Of a stretch of DNA of 64,000 nt, positions 1 through 9,744 are shown in pieces. A model generated the notes under the pieces. That model saw only the letters and a list, made by a program, of their open reading frames with translations. It made no database searches and was not told where the DNA came from. The stretch spans positions 36,013,501-36,077,500 of the forward strand of contig CM060989.1 in NCBI GenBank assembly GCA_030765065.1, given 5' to 3'. The stretch is from Deroplatys truncata (taxonomy: Eukaryota; Arthropoda; Insecta; Mantodea; Mantidae). The translations under genes and the position numbers were made by a program. Every line of letters starts with the position of its first letter. The first letter of the stretch is position 1.

Positions 1-301
1 ATAGCAGTTGCCATAGTTACAAGCACTCTCTGCTTTTAGGATGGTCTAACCCTAAGGGTTTCGTTACATTAGCGACGCCCAGGTGTTAATCAAATTATGT
101 TTGATTATATGCTGTTTTGATATAATATACGCCAAAAGCTACAGCGTGTAATGCTCTAACTCAATTCCGCACCATACCACATGGCACCATCTCTTTCAAC
201 TGTTTCACATTATCAACGAAGACTAAAAGGACTTCAACGCTCTCCTGGTAACAGAATTTTCTCTTATGGGGTGCGGCTACTTTAGACAACAATAATAATA
301 T
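1..301. other. Unannotated AT-rich sequence
   Basis: I recognise no gene, repeat family or RNA here. The only structure is a short AAT run near 289-300, just before the H2 repeat begins. Confidence 0.5.
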
Positions 302-385
302 AAAAATCGTATGTGCTACATTCGCATGGATTTCTCTACCATTTATCATTTCTTATTGGTATAAAAACTATTCATACGAAAACTA

Positions 386-1209
386 ATTACTTTCTCTACT
401 ACGTAGAGTAAGTAGGGGCAGTATTGTATTCCACTCAAAAACTGATACCGAGATTTCACCGGAAATATATGTTTTGAGACCCCCTGATTAAAAAAAAGCA
501 TTTTTGGAAACATGTCTGTGTGTGTCTGTGAACAGAATAACTCAGAAACGAACAGTCGGATAAACACCAAACTTGGTATTTAAGTTTATCTTCCAAGGAT
601 GCGACACGAAGGTTTTCAAGAAAATCCCCCCACCCCAGCTTACCCTATACATGGAACACTTTTTTGAAAGTTTTTATTTTCTCAAAACTGGCTCTAACGA
701 TTTTGATTAAAATATCATATGTTTAAGATATTTTCATGACAAATGAAATGTATATCTCGAATGTCTCCAAAAGTATTCTTCATTATGAACGACTTTTACA
801 TAACTGGTAAACCATAAGAGATAGACAAAATTTTACTACACAGATGTAGATCGCGTTAAAATACCAATTTATGTCATATACATTTTTTTTGTTGGGTGAA
901 CCATTTTCGAGATATTGCTTGTTATTCCCTTAAATTTTCCAATACTTATACTTTTTCTCAAATTCGTTATTCATTTTTTTTGTCCTGGTAATGCAAAGAA
1001 AATGGAATACTCCAAGTAGCAACCAGCTCTTAAAATATTTGACTATAGCTTAAAGCCTACAAATTCCCCTTGCATCTACAGGGAAATTAGCAATAAGATT
1101 AACATCTGTATATCTCGATTAACATGAAGTAGATGGAGAATAAGCGTTTGTAAAAAATAGTTTGTACAAGAGTAGAGAAAGTCATGAGAGTGTAACACAT
1201 CAGATTTTG
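386..1209 (+). repeat. H-family repeat copy H1 (Helentron/HINE-like), near full length
   Basis: The copy begins with actttctctactacg at 389 and ends at about 1209 in agtagagaaagt, then a short spacer and cagatttt. The 12-bp motif ACTTTCTCTACT and its inverse AGTAGAGAAAGT form subterminal inverted repeats. The internal order matches all other good copies: the agtaagtagggg block, the aattcgataccgagatttcacc block, a TG-rich stretch, the ggataaacaccaaacttggt block and the ctctaacgattttgatt block. It sits inside H2 at a T-run, so it is younger than H2. No coding capacity is conserved. Confidence 0.85.
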
Positions 1210-1277
1210 TTTCTATCTACTTCATTTTAAACCAGATAAAACTTTACAGAAATAGCCGCATTACACATTTCATTATA

Positions 1278-1606
1278 CAGGGTGGAACATTTAAGTTGAG
1301 ACTGTACAATATCTCCAAAACTAAGCGTTGTAGAAAGAAATGCCTTTAATAATACGTTTAGTCGTGTTTTATTTGGAGGGCTTTGTGGTTGTCATTTTAG
1401 GGTCAATTTAAGTTGTCCTTAATTGTGGGTACCCACTTAAAACAATTAAATTGACGCTAAAGTTACTATCATAACGACCTTCAAATAAAACACGACTAAT
1501 GGCGATTACTTTCCCCCATAATATCAAGCAACTTTTATTCAAGACATTTCTTTCTACAACGTTTAGTTTTGGAGATATTGTAGTCTCAATTTAAATGGTC
1601 AACCTG
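1278..1606. mobile_element. 329-bp fully palindromic MITE/foldback element inserted in H2
   Basis: The ends are CAGGGTGGAACATTTAAG and, inverted, CAGGTTGACCATTTAAAT, flanked on both sides by TATA (1274-1277 and 1607-1610). The inverted repeats continue almost without a break through atctccaaaactaa..cgttgtagaaagaaatg and cgtgttttatttg / caaataaaacacg. They meet in the perfect palindrome gtgggtacccac at 1425-1436. The whole element can therefore fold on itself. It has no ORF. It interrupts the H2 repeat, and removing it restores H2 continuity, which supports the boundaries. The superfamily is not identified; a TA or TATA target is compatible with Tc1/mariner-like or related cut-and-paste elements. 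Confidence 0.85.
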
Positions 1607-2289
1607 TATATACAAAGGAAACAGTGATAGTAAATGTTTAAGAACTGGACGCTGTATACTGCCATAAAAGTCCATACTCTTTCCATGCAAACGCCAGAAG
1701 CAACTGAATGTCGACAGGGCTTTTAAAAGAATGACAAAGAATTGAACATTTCAAACCATTAATAAATTATACCTCGGAAATGGATGATGCTACAAAAGAG
1801 TTACTTGAAATAAATTGTGTGTCTTAAAGAGATCTACATGTTTGTATAGTGCAGTTTCGTCTATCGCTTAACATTTACCAGTTATACAAAATTCCTTCCG
1901 AATAAATAAGATCTCACAAGCTATTCCCAGAAAATTCAAGATATGCATTGCATTTTTATGTAAAATATCTTTAATATATGGTATTTTGATTAAACACTTT
2001 AGAGCCACGTTTGAGAAAATAAAAAAACCGAAAAATGCTCCATGTGAAGGGTATTTGGGCTGGGGGTATTTTTTTGGAAATCTTCGTGTCACTCCTTTGG
2101 AAGATACTGGACTTAAATACCAAGTTCACAGTATCTGTTCACAGATACACCCACACATACAGACATACACACACGTACCTTTTCCAGGGGCCTCAAAACA
2201 TGTATTTCCGGTGAAATCTCGGTATCGATTTTTAGGTGGATTGCAATACCTTCTATCCCTACTATGCACCTATTTGAATATCTAAGCGA

Positions 2290-2906
2290 CAAAATTAAGA
2301 CATTATATGTTAACACGGTAAGTAAAGCAGAGTGCCTCTACGGAGCAGAAACATTAATTTTGAACATAAAATAGATATCGAAAATATAGTGAAAAAAGTA
2401 TGCAAAATTATAAGAGAGTTTATGGATCGAAAAGTCATATCTGAACAATGAGCCTCAGAAGTAAGAATGAAATAAAAATATATACAGACATTCACATTAG
2501 AAAATGAAAGTTAATATATTAGGGCATATTAAATGAATGAATTCAAACAGGCTCACATGACAAATAATGGAATTCTATGAAAATAGAAGTAAAGCACAAG
2601 TAGGTATTATAAAATGGATTGATGAAGTAAAAAAGTCTTAAAATTGGCAAGAAAGGTACAAGAAGATATCCTAAACACAGATATATTTAGAATTAAATTG
2701 TATAAGTGACAAGTTGACCTAAGGACAAACGGAAGAAAACACTGGAAGAACATGGGCAAGAGAAAACCCATTCAGTCAAAGAATGAAAAAACTATGGATT
2801 CAAAGGAAAACAAAGAAACACCTCTAAGTACTTTGTGTAGTCCTATATGGTCTCATTCGCATATATAGTAATAATAATAATAAGAAGAAGAAGAAGAAGA
2901 AGAAGA
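2290..2906 (+). mobile_element. 5'-truncated non-LTR retrotransposon (LINE) 3' end, family L-TAA
   Basis: Reading across frames gives remnants of the C-terminal part of a LINE polyprotein, such as ..CLYGAET.. near 2325-2355, followed by basic residues. There are many stops. The sequence is a clear second copy of 25250-25986: both share ttcaaacaggc.cac, gaaattctatgaaaatagaag, aaaattggcaagaa and the terminal ..tagtcctatatggtctcattcgca. It ends in a trinucleotide tail (TAA then GAA repeats, 2868-2906). Tails of simple TAA repeats are known in I-like LINEs, but the clade is not assigned. It is degenerate and directly abuts the end of H2. Confidence 0.7.
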
Positions 2907-2959
2907 ATTAATTTTCTAATTATTTTATGTTAAAAATGAAGCATATCATTTATATAGGC

Positions 2960-3178
2960 CTTTCTACAGATACAAGGACCTTAGTAGAACTGAATGTTGA
3001 AAGGACTTTTAAAATTGACCAAGAAATGAACAATTCGAATCATTAATAACGGATATCTCAGAAATGGCTTATGCCACAAAAGAAACTTATTTGAAATAAA
3101 TTGTGTGGCTTAAAGAGATCTGCATTTCTTGTGTAGTACGTTTTCGTCTATCCCTTAATGTTTATCAGTTTTAACCGG
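2960..3178 (-). repeat. H-family repeat fragment H3
   Basis: A 220-bp piece of the 3' half of the H repeat in reverse orientation. It contains the decayed equivalents of ggatatctcagaaatggctta, aaataaattgtgtggcttaaagagatct and gtctatcccttaatgtttatcag. It stops abruptly at about 3178 against the transposase relic, so one or both were truncated by a rearrangement. Confidence 0.7.
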
Positions 3179-3727
3179 GTGCATAGGTGCTTCATGAATA
3201 ACATGTGGATTTTCGCTGGCCTAATAGTGTGAGTTATTTGAGTTCACATAGCCGAATAAATGGAACCATGCTTCATCTGTAAACCATGCGATGGACAATT
3301 GGCAAGATTTTGCACAATGAACGCCTGAAACCAACGACAATAATTCAGTCGTTTATCGTTATCTGGTTCCTGAAACTGATGGACAACCGTAATCCTATAG
3401 GGTTTAGGCCTGCACTTTTCACAGCTCTCTAACACATTGAGTAGCTGCACCCTGTCTCCTGCGACAAACATCTTAATGATTTTTGGGTGAGTGATCCAGT
3501 CGTCAACAACAACCGTGGGAAGCCTAGATGAACGAGTTTTACCTTTCTCACTCACCAGAGATCCAGCTGTTTCCAATTTGTTTACCAGTCCAAGTATTGT
3601 GTTTCTTTGGGGAGGATTCCGAACACCAAATTCTCTCTGGTATGCCCTTTGAGTAGCTGTAATTGAATTTGTAATCCAGTATTGCTTTACAAGGAAGAGT
3701 CGTACATTTAGTGGGTACTCCATTTTC
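3178..3727 (-). pseudogene. DUF4817/DDE-type transposase relic
   Basis: A reverse-strand reading frame of about 160 codons starts at ATG near 3724. It shows the N-terminal helix-turn-helix region seen in DUF4817-type insect transposases (..AYQREFGVRNPP.., ..LVNKLETAGSLV..). The ..YRITVVHQFQEPDN.. segment follows, which in this family precedes the DDE domain. After a frameshift near 3290 the catalytic-domain start reads ..FTDEAWFHLFGYVNSNN.., containing the first acidic residue, then a stop. The rest of the DDE domain is missing where fragment H3 begins. The protein would have bound transposon ends and cut DNA in the nucleus; this copy cannot. The family assignment rests on motif recognition only. 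Confidence 0.65.
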
Positions 3728-3751
3728 ACGTTGACTAGAAAAAAATCTCAA

Positions 3752-4800
3752 AAACAGTTGCCGACAATAAAATTAACAATTGCCAATAAAATATGAACAT
3801 CCGCGCAACTAGTGACAGGCAATCGAAACTCCAGAACATTCTGCTTAATTTGGTGCTAAAATTGGGGCATTGAGTGAATTTCTAACAGAATAATTAAAGA
3901 AATAAATGTGTCAGTTCTTCATAAATCATGCTGTATCTTTGATTATATTTTCAGGATTACAGAATAAACAAGAATTTCAAGTATTTGTTTTTCTCTGGAT
4001 AGGAAATCCGTAAAGAGAAACTTTTCACCACAAAATATAGTTATATGATAGGGAAATAAAATAAATTATTATTATTATCATCATCATGTTCTACTAATAT
4101 AACCTGTGGTATTATCAAGATAAAAAAGATTGCTGCTAATCGAAAAATGTCAAGCAGGAACAATTTCGGAATTAGATAAATACAAAATAGGTTACATGCG
4201 TTTATACACAGAATTTTATAAAGTTAGTATCGAGTATCAGTGCTAAAAATCAGTATTGTTATCGAGTATCGAAAATAGTGGTAATTCCCATCACACATAT
4301 ATACATATAGTTATTTTCGCATCACCCTCTAACGACTGCAGCATATAGTATGTTCTCTTATGTTCGGACGCTGCGAGGATCAAGGACGATGTTTCGACGT
4401 TCTTGTAAAAGAAGTTTTTTCAGGAAATCAATGAAGTTGTAAATTTTTGTTAGGGCGGGGCTGTACAGTAGTCTAATAATAGTGCTGGTCCGGGCTGCAA
4501 GGCTTGTTTCATATGCAGCAGGGCTCACAGTATCCAGGGCTAAAAATATCGATCTTCTATCTCTCGCATATTCTGAATAACCTCGTTATGAATTTATTAT
4601 GCTACGTGACGGGTCACCCGTTTTTGTGAATGAGCCTCATTATAGCAATACTGTACACCAATTTTTTTTCACAAATAAAAAATGGAATAGCCGTGAAGTT
4701 TGAACCTCCAGGCTAGAAGCCCTCCATATTTTCACATCAAACTACCATGTATCTGTAAGCTTGTGTATCTGCTTGAATGCGATAACCTCTAGAGCAATTT
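3752..4800. other. Unannotated sequence, about 1 kb
   Basis: I see no coding frame of note and no recognised repeat. There is a partly repeated gttatcgagtatcgaaaat / gttagtatcgagtatcag motif near 4225-4275 and a short TTA/TCA-rich run near 4068-4088. Confidence 0.4.
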
Positions 4801-5203
4801 AAAAATGATTCTCTTCACTCTTCTACACACTATTCTTACAAAAGCCTATTTTCCTATACATTTCTTGTTAATCCAAATAAAATTTCTTACTTAATTTCGT
4901 TGTAGGTATAAGAATCATGCAGTAGACATAAAGCGATAATCAGAATTTTAAAAAACGTATCGCTATGTGATGGCTTTAGATTCCAGCTCTTTGCATGATC
5001 ACGAGAAAAAGCGAATAGTAACATATCACTTTAAAAGTGTATAAGTATTTGAGAATATCTCGGAAATAGTTAATTCCACATGAATTTATATTTGACATAA
5101 ATAAGGTCATTCAGAATGAAGAGGACTTCATAGAATATTCCCAGATAATTCAGTGAGTACATTCTATTTGCCATGTAGATAAATATATTAAGCATATAGT
5201 ATT

Positions 5204-6243
5204 TGAGGCAGTATTTTTAACACTTAGATGATTTCAGTCTAATTATATAATATATAATTCAATAACAGCCCGCCTTAAAGCAATATGTGTATGCAAAAAT
5301 ATATAAAAGTGTATATTACAGTCATTGTATATGTTTGTATTATTGTATACATGTCCAATAATGTTATGTGAATGTATTACGTAATTTAATAATGTAGGAG
5401 CCGTGAGAGTAATGGGTTAAAGGTTGCTAACAATGAGGTAGCCTTGAGGCAATAATGAATTTTAAAGTTTAACAATACTACTAGTAATTCTTGGAGCAAC
5501 AATAGATAATGTAATTTTTGTGACAGTTCATAAAATAGCCAATCAACAACCAGAAAAAAAGCTTAAGTTAAATAAAATTATTCTATTGGATTAGGAATAG
5601 CCAATCAGAGAGACTTGAAATACAGAAATTTAAGCGGTAGAAGTGAAGTCAGTTGCTTGTAGACAGTGCTCATAACTGGACGCGTTGTTTGTAGACAGTG
5701 TTCCTAACCGGACGCGAGATGTGTCCTCGAGAAGTATAATACGTATACAGTGTGAGATGAAAATAGTTTACGTGTTAAGAAGTGCAAGTAATTAACAAAA
5801 ACAATCTCACAGCTCTCTCTATATCAGTGAAGTGTTATTTAAATCGTTTCAAAAATTAATAAAAGAAGTGAAGTAAAATTATAATCTGTGTAAGCCTACA
5901 TTCTTCAGTCGCACCACAACCCTGCAAAGAGAAACATGTCTCTAACAATAATACTGACGCAGCCGAGGCAAACATAAATGTATAATATTTAAAGAAACAG
6001 TCAAAATCATAAAATTAATTTGGGGGGGGGCAAAGGCCACCAGAAAGTACCTTTTTTTGGGCAAAGGCTACCGGAAACTTTTTACCATACGTGCGGTTGC
6101 AACTACTTCAAGTTTGGCTCCCCAACAGTCGAAATATAATACATCTTCTTCAAACTGGCTTTCCATACGTAGCAGCAACAAGCCTTCTTCAAATTGTCTC
6201 CCTAAGTGTAAGGCAAAAAGCAATACAATAAACCATCTTCTCA
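5204..6243 (+). mobile_element. LTR-1 family solo LTR, copy A (1040 bp)
   Basis: It starts TGAGGCAGTATT, ends ..ACCATCTTCTCA and is flanked by the 4-bp duplication TATT (5200-5203, 6244-6247). TG..CA ends plus 4-bp duplications are the hallmark of Gypsy-like LTR retrotransposon insertion. A lone LTR with its own duplication is what LTR-LTR recombination leaves. Inside there are CCAAT-type boxes (ctattggatt, agccaatcag near 5580-5612), an initiator-like gaagtcagttg near 5646, and aataaaagaag near 5858 as a candidate poly(A) signal. The last 200 bp hold three degenerate units built on cttcaa.ttggctcc. No internal region (gag-pol) is present. Confidence 0.8.
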
Positions 6244-6426
6244 TATTTTAATCAACATTGTTAGAGCATTTTTGAGAAAATAAAAAATAACAAAAATAAG
6301 TAAGGGTAGTTTGGGCTGTTTTGTTTTAAATTATGTTGCATATTTGGAAAATACAGAACTTATATACCTCGTTTGGTATTTATGGGGCCATTGGTTTTTG
6401 AGTTATGCTGTTGTAACACTTCTTTC

Positions 6427-6695
6427 CCTTATTGCCCTCCCCGTTAGTAGGGTTTACACCCCCCAGGACTTACACGCGGGTGCCTGGGATAAGCCGCCAG
6501 GATGAGTGATCAACCTGGTTTGAGAGCGAGGAAGGAGATGATATGAAATGGCGGTTCAGTGTCTGAAAGGAAAGGTCATGATAGAGCACTTGCTGGAAAG
6601 AATGGCGGGAGAAACCGGAGAAAACCTACCCAGACGCCATTTTGTTCACCATAAATCCCACTTGCGGTGCCCTGGGATCGAACTGCGCCCCCCTG
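6427..6695 (-). repeat. SINE-like insert within H4
   Basis: A GC-richer block splits H4 just before its CA-rich tract. Read in reverse it contains a B-box-like GTTCGATCCCAGGGC, as expected of a tRNA-derived SINE head. I see no second copy of the whole unit in the window, and the target duplication is unclear. The low-complexity boundary with the CA repeat makes the ends approximate. Confidence 0.4.
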
Positions 6696-6958
6696 TTCTA
6701 ACACACACACACACACGGACATTTTTATGAAATTGCTTTTTCTTTTAATTCAGGGAGCCTTTAAACTTGTATTTACGGCGAAATTTCGGTATTAATTTTT
6801 TGGGTGGAATGTAATATTTCCTCTATTTATTATAGGTAAGTCATAGAGAAAGTATAAAGTGAATACAAAATACCAAGCACATAAACAATCGAATCGCTAT
6901 GGTTACGAAAACAAACATCTGAACTGTGATCCTAGTCATTTCGAAGCAATGAAAGTTT

Positions 6959-7245
6959 TTTTTATTTATTTATGAACGCTCTTTAACTACTAAGGTCCTT
7001 AGCGTTCCATTCTATATTGGGCGTGAAAGACCTGTAATTTTGCTCAGAGGTCTCTTTATCAGGCTTGAGGTTCTTTTACGTGCCGTAAATTTACGATACC
7101 AGACCACCGACTGTACTTCCCTTCCGAAGGAAGTCATACTAAGGAGTTTTATGTCCTAAAAGAACCATCGCCCTCCGCCGGGTTTGAACCTGCGACCTCG
7201 GGAACTAGAGGCTAGCATGGTAACCACTACACCACGGAGGACGAC
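6959..7245 (-). repeat. SINE-A copy (tRNA-derived SINE)
   Basis: Read in reverse this is a tRNA-derived head: the A-box region tggtgtagtggttaccatgc and the B box ggttcaaacccgg. A body with tcgccctccg / ccttcggaaggg, aagagacctctgagcaaaat and cacgcccaatatagaa follows, and then an A-rich 3' end. It is flanked by gaaagttt (6951-6958) and gaaaagttt (7246-7254), a likely target duplication. Four copies occur in the window. Such elements are transcribed by RNA polymerase III and mobilised by LINE enzymes. Confidence 0.85.
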
Positions 7246-7495
7246 GAAAAGTTTGTTGATGTAATCTCCAGAAACTAAGAACGTTGTATTTATATCTATA
7301 AGCAACCCTACAAATAAATCCATTGACGTAAACCTAATAATGTGATATAATATCTGCTCTACAGATATGCAATGTAGGAGCTGCTATAGAACATTGGGGA
7401 TCAAATAGGATTTAAACTGAATCATATGGCTATGAGCTTTCTTGTTACCATTACAAGTCTGTCTTAACTTTTCACAGGAGTAAAGGGATGTTTAT

Positions 7496-7927
7496 CTACA
7501 TAGGTTTCTTTTGGACGCGTGGCCGGCCTGAAATTTTCTTGACACCTGAAAGCACGCTGCTTGCCGGCGGAGTCTGATATTTGTAGCCCTTTAGGATAGA
7601 ATAGGACGAGTTAACGGAGGGGACACATAGCATTTCGACCACCAATGGATATTTGTACTTACATCCCCAGGATGAAATGAGGGAACCGTAGCAGACGTGT
7701 GTGTTGCAGAGCGAGGCCGGTGCAAGAGACACGCGGAGTTGACCACCCTGCCACGGGAGGTTCTCTCGGAGACGTCGTTCTAGTAACACAGGGAAAACAC
7801 CACCTAGCAGTGGAGGCTCGACAGGCTTCCCTCTAGTGGGGCCGAGAAGTACAGAGTGAGCCAAAAAACTACGAACCGGCTGCGCGGTGCTTTTCCTACC
7901 CGCGTCCTCGGCGCTCGTTGAAGCCAT
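7496..7927 (-). other. 143-codon ORF in a GC-rich block, function unknown
   Basis: A reverse-strand ORF begins MASTSAEDAGRKST. Its first part lies inside the TIR end of the DDE element at 7854-9162, and its remainder lies in an unusually GC-rich stretch (about 7500-7850). I recognise no domain. Because it starts in a transposon end, a spurious ORF or a chimeric exon is more likely than a real gene. A donor-like GATGTAAGTA occurs on the same strand near 7655. Confidence that it is coding is low. Confidence 0.15.
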
Positions 7928-9162
7928 ACAACATTTTTAAAATTGCTTTTAAATGCTTTACTTACCAACTTTATGAAAGGAGATGCTGAAACTGGCCACC
8001 GTCGTTGTCCATACATTTTTGGCACCTCTTTAGGAAAGGATCCATCACTCACCGTAGTTCACGTTGAGAAATGCTGGCAATTTCCTAGCGGATATTTTAT
8101 TTTAATTCTTCCAGCGTGTGTGGGTTTATCCTGTACACTTTGTTTTAAGTTACCCCAGATATAGAAATCGCAGGGGCTTAGGTCGGGAGACCGAGGGGGC
8201 ACAAATATCTACTAATGATTCTGTCCTCAAATACATTTTCAATTGTTCTCATCGAAATATTGGCATATGAACTGTTGCAGAGTCTTATTGAAAAAAGGCG
8301 AAATCACGCTCCCTGACTGCTAATTCTCTAAAAAAGGGGGGAACAAAATTGTATTCACGTATGTACGGGCGTCAACTGTTGACTCGAAAAAAATAGGCCC
8401 TAACTCTTTCTCCGCTCATGGCGCACCATACACCAACTTTTTCGCCATGAAGGGATGCTTCATGAACAATATTAGGTTTGTCAGAGCTCCAGTAACGATT
8501 ATTTTGTGTACATACATATCCATGAAGGTGGAACCAAGCCTGACCGTGAAAAGTATTAAATATGGGTCTATTTCGCCATTCTGCACACTATTGAGGCTTC
8601 AGTCACAAAATGTATGCCTAATTACAGGATCAGGTGCCACAGTTATTTTATATGTTTTTAACTTCAGCAATTTGGTAGCTCTTCGCACAGAACCATAAGA
8701 AATGCCTGCCTGTTGTGAAAGACGCCTAAGTGCTTTTTGTGGGGAATTCTCCAAACGATGACCGATGTCGTCTAATGTTTCTTCAATAAGAACCGTACGC
8801 CGTCTTTTAGATTTCTTAGCCTGAACACTTCCTGTGGCCTGAAATTTACTGTAAAGTTCATGGATTGTTGTACGGCTGGAACTTTTACACCTGGAAATCT
8901 TTCTGCAAATCGTACTTTCACTTGGCTGAGTTAACACATACGAATCATAAATAAATAAATAAATGCTGTGCAGTAGAAAACATATACTGAGCCATAATAT
9001 ACTTTGTGGCTAAGTACAGTACAACATAATAAATAACTCGTAATAACTGAACTACATCACGTCACCGTCAACTCACTACTGCACTTCACACTGCAGAGCA
9101 AATCCACGTCAACGGCGTGACTTTGTTTATAGCAGCAGTACTGTTCGTAGTTTTTGGCTCTC
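7854..9162 (-). mobile_element. TIR-bounded DDE transposon, about 1.3 kb
   Basis: The ends match as inverted repeats: gagtgagccaaaaaactacg at 7854 and, inverted, GAGAGCCAAAAACTACGAAC at 9162. Between them is a broken reverse-strand transposase of the DUF4817/DDE type. The length and single transposase fit an IS630-Tc1-mariner-superfamily element. The exact terminal bases and target duplication could not be fixed by eye. Confidence 0.7.
7990..8937 (-). pseudogene. DDE transposase pseudogene of the 7.9-9.2 kb element
   Basis: The N-terminal part is an open frame of 112 codons (8599-8937). It has a helix-turn-helix region with ..TIHELYSKFQATGSVQ.. and ..LSQQAGISYGSVRRATK.., then ..YKITV.. Downstream, spread over other frames, come ..QAWFHLHGYV.., ..WSSDKPNIVHE.., ..EKVGVWCAMSGERV.., ..FFQQDSATVHMP.. 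(second aspartate) and ..PPRSPDLSPCDFYIWGNLK.. (third aspartate). The first catalytic acidic residue, normally in a TDEAWFH motif, reads HGQAWFH, so it is lost. At least three frameshifts are needed to connect the parts. This enzyme would cut and paste its own element, but this copy is dead. Confidence 0.7.
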
Positions 9163-9419
9163 CCGTTAATTCCAAAGTTCTGCGCTATATGCTCAACACC
9201 AACCGAACCACAGCCCGGAGTCAACCTGAAATATGAAAACGAAATGAAATCAGAGGAAATAGGGGTGAGAGGAAATCCGTGGTAGAATACACCACTCCAA
9301 CATTCAGCTTTGTAGGACCTTGCTCGGTTATAGGCCCTTAAGTTTCAGCACATAGTTTTCTCATACAAATTATAACTATAATAACCACTACTTTAATCGT
9401 AGATGTTTTAAAAAGAAAA

Positions 9420-9740
9420 TTTGGTTTATTTAATTCTTCATGATCATGTAAATAAAACTATGGTTCGTCCGTAAAAGAAAAATTAAACGCAGGTCATCAG
9501 TGCAATTATTAACATTATCCAATACCCAATTGCAGAAATTAACTCTACTCACATTATCGCGTGGTTGCAATTCCTGAACTATAGTTATCCTATAGGATTT
9601 AAAATTTTTAAACCTTAGTGGCATTCCAACCCGAGGTTTGCGAGTTTCCTGATTCCTGCACAAGTTTTCTCCGATATTTTTTGGACTGCGTTCTAAGATT
9701 TCTCCGATGACTTTTTTCCTCTGTAAGAACGCGGTGATTT
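9420..9740 (-). pseudogene. Transposase relic related to the DUF4817/DDE family (copy 1)
   Basis: A short reverse-strand frame reads ..RKPRVGMPLRFKNFK.. then ..YRITIVQELQPRDNVSRVNFCNW.., the linker that precedes the DDE domain in this family. Upstream pieces (..KKVIGEILERSPKNIGENL..) align with the helix-turn-helix region in another frame. The catalytic domain is missing apart from a degenerate start. A second copy of the same relic lies at 47940-48490. Confidence 0.6.
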
Positions 9741-9744
9741 ACTT

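Larger units (their letters stand above)
302..2285 (-). repeat. H-family repeat copy H2, divergent, interrupted by H1 and a MITE
   Basis: This is a reverse-orientation copy of the H repeat. Its 3' end lies at 302-385, with a decayed 3' motif and a stretch matching the 3' regions of other diverged copies such as H7 and H14. Copy H1 interrupts it at 386-1209. It resumes at about 1210 (tctatctacttcattttaaa), is interrupted again by a palindromic MITE at 1278-1606, and continues through the characteristic ..ggtgaaatctcggtatcga.. block to about 2285. It belongs to an older, more diverged subfamily than H1. It is non-coding, and the ATG-to-stop frames inside it do not hold across copies. Confidence 0.75.
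4805..6845 (-). repeat. H-family repeat copy H4, interrupted by a solo LTR and a SINE-like insert
   Basis: A reverse-orientation, diverged H copy. Part one (4805-5203) runs up to ..catatagtatt. The LTR-1 element follows (5204-6243), and H4 resumes exactly at tattttaatcaacattgttagagc. A second, GC-richer insertion occupies about 6427-6695. The copy then ends with the CA-rich stretch, the ggcgaaatttcggtattaattttttggg block and ..ctctatttattatagg at about 6845. Matching flanks on each side of both insertions show that one ancestral H copy was split twice. Confidence 0.75.

Noticed and set aside
2868-2906. A CRISPR or satellite array from TAA/GAA repeats
   Set aside because: These are trinucleotide tails of LINE 3' ends, with no spacers and no unit larger than 3 bp.
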